Source: Roseburia sp. CAG:309
GTDB taxonomy: Bacteria; Bacillota; Clostridia; Lachnospirales; Lachnospiraceae
Assembly (NCBI GenBank): GCA_000434115.1
Contig: FR894075.1
Coordinates: forward strand, 1-5,753
Direction of reading: 5' to 3'
Length of the DNA: 5,753 nt
This document shows, piece by piece, positions 1 through 5,093 of the stretch (position 1 is its first letter; the number at the start of each line of letters is the position of its first letter). A program made the translations under genes and the position numbers. Under the pieces are notes generated by a model that was not told where the DNA came from, did no database searches, and saw nothing but the letters and a program-made list of their open reading frames with translations.

Positions 1-2406
1 ACGATAAAACCGGAGAACCATTTTGAGGGACTTTATGCGGAGTCGGAGCCATTTGTGATTAGTTCTGTTACGTTTGAGAAAGAGGTTACTTCCTATTCTT
101 TGGCGTATACCAATATTTATGTAACGCAGGAAGGGGCAGCGTCATTAAAGGAGGTTGTACCGGATGTGTCAAAATGTACTTTCACGGTGTATTGTTATGG
201 AAAAAAAGCGGAAGTGAAAGGAATTTCAGATATTGTCTGGAATGAGGAAGAGGGAGAAGATCCCTATTATTCATTTGCGCTGACGGTGGAGCAGGACGGC
301 AAAGAATATACAGAAACAATCAAGATGATGCTTGGCATTCCGAAGTATCCGAACACCCCCGGTAATTTGAGCAATGGTCTGACGTTATTATCGCTGCAGG
401 CGGATGACAAGACCTATGAGTTGGAACGAAATGTAGCTTATGGTGGTGAAACTTATTATTTTAAAGATAAAGAAATTGACATATCGAAGATTGCAGAGGC
501 GAAGAAAGTTTCGATCGTTGGTGTTTATGAGGAAGAAACGGTTACGATAGATGTGGAGATACGGAAGTGGAATCAAGGGTATGCATTCTTTATAAATCAA
601 TCTTTTAAAAAAGGGAATTTGGAAATTGGTTCCGGGTATTTTTATGGCTACAAAAAATCAGAGAGGTATTTTGATGTGGATGCGTTTACCTCAACAAAAG
701 GTGAAGTGACCGGTGATATGGTATCCAATGAATGGTGTTTCGTCTATGAGCCGAAATTGGAAAAGGGAAAATCGTTAAAAGATATTTTTGGAAACCTTTC
801 GGAAGAGTTGAATATTTATCGTACGGTTTATAATAATGCCTACTATAAGGACAATGAGATACGAAATGTGGTATGGCATGAAGAATCTTTTTATGAAAAT
901 AAAGAGGATCCGGGATATTATACGTTTGATATTGTCGTGACGGTGGACGGGCAGGAACTTACGCAGGAATATAAACTGGTGCAAAGACAAAGAACGTATC
1001 AGGTATCCGGAAAACTGACAACGAAAGATGGACTTCCGATTGCAGATGCAGAGTTAATGCTGAAAGAGGAAGGAGGATCACAGGAAGCAGTTAAGACTGA
1101 TTCAGAAGGATATTTCTCCAAGGAGTTGATTAAGGGAACATATCAGTTTAATCTTGGAAAATCGTTTACGGTAGAAGACGAGGATTTACAGTGGAATGAG
1201 TCACTTCCGGTTTATAAGATTATGGGAAAAGTGAGCCGGAAAGGCACTCAGGCTACAGATTTCCCGGGATTTTGGTTTGATTCACAGAATGATGCGCAAG
1301 TGATCGATGACACGGTTAATGGAAATGAGTATTATGCTTATTTGAAAGAGGGGACCTATATTGTGACATCCTATAGTACACAGGTTGATACGATAACCGT
1401 AACGAAGAGTGGAACTCACGATATTACGATGGAACTCGGAATGGTTTTCGGAAAAGGTTCCGGATATTATAAATTTGTAAATACAGAGGATCCCGAAGTG
1501 TATGAGGAGCCATTCGCAGCAAATGGAAGCTACAAGGTTTATCTCAAACCGGGCACTTATGAAGTGCAAAAAGACGGAACGGTGATTGATACCATTGAAG
1601 TAACGCTTGGTGACATGGAAAAAGATTATGTTAGCTATACATGCAAAGGCGAACTGCTTGATATGAAAGGGGTTCAGATCCCGAAAAATGTATATAATTA
1701 CGATATTGTGGTTAAGAAAGAGGATAAGGTGTATAAAAATCTTTCGCTGAAAAGAGAGAGTGAAGGTACATCCGGCTACAGTTTTTCGGCTTTACCGGGT
1801 ACCTATCAGTTTTACTACGGTGAAAAGAAGATTGCAGAGGTTACGGTTGCGGATTCTGATGTTGTAAAGGATTTAACGATGCCAGTGAAATACGTAAAAA
1901 TAAGAATGTACGATGTGCAGGAGCAGCTGATTCCTCTTACACAGCAAGTCACGTTGACAAACCAGGAAAGCAAGCAAATGTATTATCTGTATGGAGAAGA
2001 GGAAGAAGACTCCGTAGGTTTTTCAATAGCTATGGCGCTGCCTCTGGGCACATACCAATTTGAATCTTACGAAGGTATACCAAGTATGCAGGGTAAGACG
2101 ATTACGGTAAAAGAGGACAACGACGAGATTGTCATGAATATGAGTGTGTATAAGCTGACAGGAAACTGCAAAATTAATGGACAAATTGCAGACCGCAGCA
2201 CATGGATTGATGTGTATCAAAAAGAAGGTACCGTTGTGCTGGCATCGTGTACTGTCGATGACAAGGGAAATTATGTGTTTTATCTCGAACCGGGTGAGTA
2301 TACTATGAAGGTATATAACTCCACTGTGACAATGGACAAGGGTGAGGATGTAAGTATCATAAATGGTGCCGTCGTCAAGGATTTGGATATTACGAACGCA
2401 AGCTGA
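1..2406 (+). CDS. Repeat-rich extracytoplasmic beta-sandwich protein, 5'-truncated by the window edge
   Basis: The frame is open from base 1, giving 801 residues before TGA. The GTG at base 55 has no convincing ribosome binding site and lies inside a continuing domain, so the start is upstream and any signal peptide is not visible. I do not recognise a specific family. In window numbering, residues 21-331 hold three diverged Ig-like units marked by Trp80, Trp190 and Trp292, each followed by a Y-x-F strand. Residues 332-801 hold six units resembling Cna-B or carboxypeptidase regulatory-like domains, with G-[TE]-Y motifs at 379, 451, 518, 600, 683 and 765. The first (332-400) is most typical, with a V-x-G-K-L start, 'GLPIADA' and 'TDSEGYF'. 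The composition is acidic and rich in Tyr, Thr, Lys and Val, with no catalytic motif. The C-terminus ends in 'KDLDITNAS' with no LPxTG, membrane helix or SLH domain, so anchoring must be N-terminal or the protein is released. A surface or secreted adhesin or scaffold role is inferred. Confidence 0.8.
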   Translation, partial: TIKPENHFEGLYAESEPFVISSVTFEKEVTSYSLAYTNIYVTQEGAASLKEVVPDVSKCTFTVYCYGKKAEVKGISDIVWNEEEGEDPYYSFALTVEQDGKEYTETIKMMLGIPKYPNTPGNLSNGLTLLSLQADDKTYELERNVAYGGETYYFKDKEIDISKIAEAKKVSIVGVYEEETVTIDVEIRKWNQGYAFFINQSFKKGNLEIGSGYFYGYKKSERYFDVDAFTSTKGEVTGDMVSNEWCFVYEPKLEKGKSLKDIFGNLSEELNIYRTVYNNAYYKDNEIRNVVWHEESFYENKEDPGYYTFDIVVTVDGQELTQEYKLVQRQRTYQVSGKLTTKDGLPIADAELMLKEEGGSQEAVKTDSEGYFSKELIKGTYQFNLGKSFTVEDEDLQWNESLPVYKIMGKVSRKGTQATDFPGFWFDSQNDAQVIDDTVNGNEYYAYLKEGTYIVTSYSTQVDTITVTKSGTHDITMELGMVFGKGSGYYKFVNTEDPEVYEEPFAANGSYKVYLKPGTYEVQKDGTVIDTIEVTLGDMEKDYVSYTCKGELLDMKGVQIPKNVYNYDIVVKKEDKVYKNLSLKRESEGTSGYSFSALPGTYQFYYGEKKIAEVTVADSDVVKDLTMPVKYVKIRMYDVQEQLIPLTQQVTLTNQESKQMYYLYGEEEEDSVGFSIAMALPLGTYQFESYEGIPSMQGKTITVKEDNDEIVMNMSVYKLTGNCKINGQIADRSTWIDVYQKEGTVVLASCTVDDKGNYVFYLEPGEYTMKVYNSTVTMDKGEDVSIINGAVVKDLDITNAS
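61..993 (+). repeat. Three diverged N-terminal Ig-like repeats
   Basis: The clearest pair is residues 75-116 and 287-333. 'VWNEEEGEDPYYSF', then a 'TVEQDGKEYT' hairpin, matches 'VVWHEESFYENKEDPGYYTF', then 'TVDGQELTQEY'. Both are preceded by S-L-K-[DE]. A weaker middle copy has 'IRKWNQGYAFF' around Trp190. The Trp spacing of 110 and 102 residues supports a three-fold array of about 105-residue units. The middle copy is the least certain. Confidence 0.55.
994..2403 (+). repeat. Six diverged protein-level repeats (Cna-B / carboxypeptidase regulatory-like)
   Basis: Six consecutive units begin at about residues 332, 404, 480, 546, 630 and 717 of the truncated protein. Each ends its core with a 'YLKPGTYEV'-like strand: GTYQF, GTYIV, GTYEV, GTYQF, GTYQF, GEYTM. 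Spacing between these motifs is 72, 67, 82, 83 and 82 residues. Several units then continue with an I-x-V-T-hydrophobic strand and a closing 'xDLTM' or 'DITM' strand. The copies are diverged at DNA level, so this is an old domain array and not a recent tandem duplication. Unit edges are approximate. Confidence 0.7.
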
Positions 2407-2413
2407 CTTGTCC

Positions 2414-2442
2414 TTGACAGACCGGATTGGATATGCTATAGT
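2414..2442 (+). promoter_or_regulatory. Sigma-A promoter of the fluoride-riboswitch transcript
   Basis: A perfect -35 box TTGACA (2414-2419) and a -10 box TATAGT (2437-2442) are separated by exactly 17 bases. A TG at 2434-2435 gives an extended -10 (TGC before TATAGT). Transcription should start near 2449-2451, just before the aptamer. The -35 begins only 8 bases after the stop codon of the upstream gene, and no separate terminator for that gene is visible. This near-consensus promoter implies strong basal initiation, with control at the riboswitch. Confidence 0.88.
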
Positions 2443-2454
2443 TTTTATAGAACA

Positions 2455-2516
2455 AGGGAATGAAGTTCTCCCTAAGTAGTTAGATACTTAAACCGCTTAT
2501 AAAAGCTGATGACTTC
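2455..2516 (+). ncRNA. Fluoride riboswitch aptamer (crcB motif)
   Basis: The leader follows the crcB layout. P1 is formed by GGGA (2456-2459) with UCCC (2469-2472), enclosing AUGAAGUUC. The loop strand GAAGU (2462-2466) is complementary to ACUUC (2512-2516), giving the diagnostic pseudoknot. A small hairpin GCUU (2495-2498)/AAGC (2503-2506) follows the conserved AAACC-like joiner and leads into GCUGAUGAC. From memory, this lines up with the Bacillus cereus crcB and Thermotoga petrophila fluoride aptamers, which share the AUG-A/G-AG loop, the AAAC joiner and GCU-A/G-AUG. Two oddities are an extra hairpin at 2473-2490 between P1 and the joiner, and a bulged C2468 or slipped register in P1. Known fluoride riboswitches bind F- through Mg2+ ions and usually permit transcription when bound. 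The downstream transporter fits that role. Confidence 0.88.
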
Positions 2517-2552
2517 TGCGATATTATCATACGCAGAAGGTGTCAGCTTTTT
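2505..2552 (+). terminator. Riboswitch expression-platform intrinsic terminator
   Basis: The left arm 2505-2520 (GCUGAUGACUUCUGCG) pairs with the right arm 2532-2547 (CGCAGAAGGUGUCAGC). Of 16 positions, 13 are Watson-Crick, two are G-U and one is an A-G mismatch. The loop has 11 nt and U2548-U2552 follows. The left arm contains the ACUUC pseudoknot strand (2512-2516) and part of the right arm of the small hairpin (2505-2506), so aptamer folding and terminator formation are mutually exclusive. Without ligand, transcription should stop before the antiporter start codon. With fluoride it should read through. Confidence 0.9.
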
Positions 2553-2560
2553 CTGCGGTT

Positions 2561-2568
2561 AAAGGAGG
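2561..2568 (+). promoter_or_regulatory. Ribosome binding site deciding the antiporter start
   Basis: AAAGGAGG lies 7 bases before ATG 2576. It settles the start against the in-frame GTG at 2540. That GTG lies inside the right arm of the terminator hairpin, has no ribosome binding site and would add 12 residues before the first membrane helix. Confidence 0.92.
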
Positions 2569-2575
2569 AATAGAT

Positions 2576-3751
2576 ATGTTATTAAGTATTGCGTTGATTC
2601 TGTTGGTGGGTATGTCGATGGGATGGCTCTGCCGGAAAATGAAACTTCCCGGATTGTTAGGGATGCTGGCGACGGGAATAGTTCTCGGACCATATGTGTT
2701 GAATCTGCTGGATCCCAACATCCTTGGAATTTCGGCGGAACTGCGAAAGATAGCACTGATCATCATACTGACAAGAGCAGGACTTGGGCTTGATCTGTCA
2801 GGTCTGAAAAAGATAGGAAGACCGGCGGTTCTTATGTGTTTTGTGCCGGCGAGTTTTGAATTGTTCGGAATGTTACTGCTGGCTCCGAAACTGATGGGCT
2901 TATCGATATTGGAGGCAGCAGTTATGGGGGCTGTTCTTGCAGCAGTTTCTCCGGCTGTCGTCGTGCCGAGAATGGTAAAACTGATGGACGAAGGCTATGG
3001 CGTGAAAGAAGGGATCCCGCAGCTGATCCTGGCAGGAGCTTCGGTTGATGATGTCTACGTTATCGTCTTATTTTCGACATTTACGGGAATGATGCAGGGA
3101 ACGGGAGCTTCCGTGATCCGTTTTATCAATATCCCGGTGTCAATCCTTTTAGGAATTGCAATAGGACTCGGAATCGGTGTGCTGCTGGCTTATTTTTTTC
3201 AGAAGATCCATATGCGGGATACTTCGAAAGTGCTTATTATTCTCAGCATATCGTTTCTGCTTGTCGTAATGGAAGATCATCTTGCGACACCGATCACATT
3301 TTCTGCGCTGATCGCGGTTATGTTTATCGGAATTGGTTTGCAGAGAAAAAGAGAAGTTGTGGCAAAAAGACTTTCTGTAAAATATGGGAAATTATGGGTG
3401 GCTGCCGAGGTGTTCTTATTTGTATTAGTAGGTGCGACGGTTAATATTGGCTATATCGGAAAAGTAGGAATAAAAGCACTTATTGTTATCGCCGGTGCCT
3501 TGGTATTTCGGATGTTCGGAGTATTGGTGTGTCTGCTTGGCACCGGGATCAAGGGAAAGGAAAGGCTGTTTACCATGCTGGCATATACGCCCAAAGCGAC
3601 GGTTCAGGCGGCAATCGGAGGCATTCCGCTTTCACTCGGATTTGCGTGTGGAGAATCCGTTCTGGCGGTCTCGGTTCTTGCTATCGTGCTTACGGCTCCT
3701 CTTGGGGCATTTGCCATTGATCTTACCTATAAAAAGTTTTTGAAAAAGTAA
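2576..3751 (+). CDS. Cation:proton antiporter, CPA superfamily (NHA/SLC9B-like), under a fluoride riboswitch
   Basis: This 391-residue integral membrane protein has about 12-13 hydrophobic segments and fits the Na+/H+ exchanger family (PF00999 type). Visible motifs are R67-A-G-L-G-L-D73 in an early helix, S125-P-A-V-V-V-P131, A155-S-V-D158-D159 (the paired acidic residues expected at the ion-binding site) and Y337-T-P-K340-A-T-V-Q-A-A in a late helix, where Lys340 matches the conserved helix Lys. RAGLGLD, the DD pair and PKATVQAA together resemble NHA/SLC9B proteins more than NhaA or KefB types. There is no C-terminal TrkA-N or other cytosolic domain. It would exchange Na+, K+ or Li+ for protons across the plasma membrane; the ion cannot be read from sequence. 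The fluoride riboswitch terminator directly upstream implies induction by fluoride, so a role in surviving fluoride or the linked acid load is inferred. No terminator is evident after the stop. Confidence 0.9.
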   Translation: MLLSIALILLVGMSMGWLCRKMKLPGLLGMLATGIVLGPYVLNLLDPNILGISAELRKIALIIILTRAGLGLDLSGLKKIGRPAVLMCFVPASFELFGMLLLAPKLMGLSILEAAVMGAVLAAVSPAVVVPRMVKLMDEGYGVKEGIPQLILAGASVDDVYVIVLFSTFTGMMQGTGASVIRFINIPVSILLGIAIGLGIGVLLAYFFQKIHMRDTSKVLIILSISFLLVVMEDHLATPITFSALIAVMFIGIGLQRKREVVAKRLSVKYGKLWVAAEVFLFVLVGATVNIGYIGKVGIKALIVIAGALVFRMFGVLVCLLGTGIKGKERLFTMLAYTPKATVQAAIGGIPLSLGFACGESVLAVSVLAIVLTAPLGAFAIDLTYKKFLKK

Positions 3752-3772
3752 TAACAGAAAGGCGGACAGGGG

Positions 3773-3801
3773 TTGATTTTTTGAGAAAAGTCGGCTAAAA
3801 T
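3773..3801 (+). promoter_or_regulatory. Probable sigma-A promoter of the ATPase gene
   Basis: TTGATT (3773-3778) and TAAAAT (3796-3801) are 17 bases apart, each one mismatch from consensus. The start would be near 3808, giving a leader of under 30 bases. The -10 box overlaps the left arm of a 7-bp inverted repeat (3791-3797/3819-3825). Confidence 0.65.
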
Positions 3802-3825
3802 GTAATTGAAGTAAAAAATAGCCGA
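3791..3825 (+). repeat. 7-bp inverted repeat spanning the promoter -10 and ribosome binding site
   Basis: TCGGCTA (3791-3797) is the exact reverse complement of TAGCCGA (3819-3825), with 21 bases between. The left arm overlaps the -10 box and the right arm overlaps the ribosome binding site. The predicted transcript starts between the arms, so they cannot form an RNA hairpin from this promoter. If functional, the repeat would act as a DNA operator. Chance is also possible. Confidence 0.4.
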
Positions 3826-3832
3826 GGTGATC
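3824..3832 (+). promoter_or_regulatory. Ribosome binding site deciding the ATPase start
   Basis: GAGGTGATC matches the anti-Shine-Dalgarno end of 16S rRNA across nine bases. Its GAGG core is 8 bases before GTG 3836. The alternative GTG at 3827 lies inside this site, so 3836 is the better start. Confidence 0.75.
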
Positions 3833-3835
3833 AGC

Positions 3836-5059
3836 GTGAGATATATAGCAAGAAATCTGGAAAAAGTTGTTTTAGAAGTTACCAAGGAATATCCGGTTGT
3901 GCTGGTGACAGGGCCAAGGCAGGTAGGGAAAACTACGATGCTGCAAAAGCTGATGGAAGGAACAGACAGAAATTACGTATCGTTAGATGACCTGAATGAG
4001 AGAAATCTGGCAAAGAAGGATCCGGAAATGTTTTTACAGCTGCATAAACCGCCGATATTGATCGACGAGGTTCAGTATGCTCCGGAATTATTTGTTTATA
4101 TAAAAATACATGTCGATAAATATCATAATGCGGGGGATTTTTGGCTTACCGGTTCGCAGGTGTTTAAACGGATGAGCGGGATTCAGGAATCCTTGGCAGG
4201 CAGAGTTGCCGTGTTATCACTTACCTCGTTGTCTCAGGCAGAGATCTGTGGTGGAGAGATGCAGCCCTTTACTCTGGATATAGAAAAACTGTCTGCAAGA
4301 CGGAAAGAAAGAACAGCGGCAGATACCGGTGTAATATTTGACCGGATTTTCCGAGGTTCTATGCCGGCTATCGTCAGTGAAAAAAACAGTAACAGCCAGA
4401 TTTTGTACAGCAGTTACCTGACAACATATATTGAACGGGATGTAAGAGAAGTGTCAGATGCGATAGATTCTCTTAAATTTCTGCATTTTATTACAGCGGT
4501 TGCCGCAAGATGCGGGCAGATCCTGAATATTGCGGAAATTGCCAGAGATGCAGATATCAATCAGAAACAGGCGAAAAACTGGCTGGGTGTATTGGAAACA
4601 TTGGGACTTATTTTTTACTTGCATCCGTATTCAAATAATATGTTGAAACGACTGGTAAAAACTCCTAAATTGTATTTTTATGATACAGGGCTGGTGTGTT
4701 ATCTGACAAAATGGAGCAGCGCGGAGACGTTACAAAGCGGAGCAATGAATGGGGCAATCCTTGAAAATTATGTGGTTGCAGAAATTAGAAAAACCTATCT
4801 TAATTGTGGAAAAGACCCGTATATGTATTATTACCGAGATAAGGACGCAAGAGAAATTAATATTATTTTGGAACATGATGGCGTGCTCAATCCCATTGAG
4901 ATTAAGAAATCAGCTAACCCGGGATCAGAACTTATCAAAGTATTTAAATTACTTGATAAATCATCGGCAAAACGGTCAAAAGGAGCTGTTGTTTGCATGA
5001 AACCCGAATTGTCGGCGATTGATAGAGAAAATTATATTGTTCCTGTTTGGATGATATAA
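3836..5059 (+). CDS. AAA_14 / DUF4143 family ATPase
   Basis: This 407-residue protein has the standard length and order of the AAA_14-DUF4143 family common in gut anaerobes. Walker A is G26-PRQVG-K32-T33, Walker B is ILID77-E78, a sensor-like 'LTGSQ' is at 104-108 and 'ESLAGRV' at 118-124. 'YIERDVREV' (198-206) opens the DUF4143 part. A winged-helix-like stretch at about 213-262 includes 'IAEIARDADINQKQAKNWL'. A C-terminal PD-(D/E)xK-like fold has Glu310, a 'YYRDKD' strand (332-337) and I354-E-I-K357-K. The usual E-[IV]-D before the second core strand reads E-I-N here (Asn342), a missing core acidic residue. The family's physiological role is unsettled; it may handle DNA or act as a toxin-like or defence ATPase. 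GTG 3836 is the chosen start; GTG 3827 would add three residues. It has its own promoter and is probably monocistronic. Confidence 0.9.
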   Translation: MRYIARNLEKVVLEVTKEYPVVLVTGPRQVGKTTMLQKLMEGTDRNYVSLDDLNERNLAKKDPEMFLQLHKPPILIDEVQYAPELFVYIKIHVDKYHNAGDFWLTGSQVFKRMSGIQESLAGRVAVLSLTSLSQAEICGGEMQPFTLDIEKLSARRKERTAADTGVIFDRIFRGSMPAIVSEKNSNSQILYSSYLTTYIERDVREVSDAIDSLKFLHFITAVAARCGQILNIAEIARDADINQKQAKNWLGVLETLGLIFYLHPYSNNMLKRLVKTPKLYFYDTGLVCYLTKWSSAETLQSGAMNGAILENYVVAEIRKTYLNCGKDPYMYYYRDKDAREINIILEHDGVLNPIEIKKSANPGSELIKVFKLLDKSSAKRSKGAVVCMKPELSAIDRENYIVPVWMI

Positions 5060-5060
5060 T
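5032..5060 (+). promoter_or_regulatory. Extended -10 promoter overlapping the ATPase stop codon
   Basis: A perfect TATAAT (5055-5060) is preceded by TG at 5052-5053, an extended -10. The best -35 at 17-base spacing is the weak TTATAT (5032-5037). The -10 box contains the TAA stop (5057-5059) of the ATPase gene. The start should be near 5067, about 26 bases before the transporter start codon. Confidence 0.65.
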
Positions 5061-5081
5061 GAGCACATAAGAAAAACAAGC

Positions 5082-5087
5082 GAGGTG
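5082..5087 (+). promoter_or_regulatory. Ribosome binding site of the EamA transporter
   Basis: GAGGTG has its GAGG core 8 bases before ATG 5094. A second in-frame ATG at 5100 is spaced less well, so 5094 is preferred. Confidence 0.75.
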
Positions 5088-5093
5088 TTAAAA

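Noticed and set aside
55..57. GTG as the start of the repeat protein
   Set aside because: The frame continues open upstream to base 1 with protein-like composition, there is no good ribosome binding site, and no signal peptide follows.
2540..2575. In-frame GTG start extending the antiporter by 12 residues
   Set aside because: The GTG lies inside the terminator hairpin and has no ribosome binding site. ATG 2576 has AAAGGAGG at ideal spacing and begins directly with a membrane helix.
2527..2766. Minus-strand open frames across the riboswitch and antiporter start
   Set aside because: They run antisense through the terminator hairpin and the antiporter's first helices, and the translations show no family features.
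3483..3743. Alternative + frames inside the antiporter gene
   Set aside because: They are fully contained in a well-supported membrane protein gene and are Cys/Trp/Arg-rich translations typical of shadow frames.
3752..3800. Terminator after the antiporter gene
   Set aside because: The T run at 3777-3782 is not preceded by a stable hairpin. It belongs to the -35/spacer of the next promoter.
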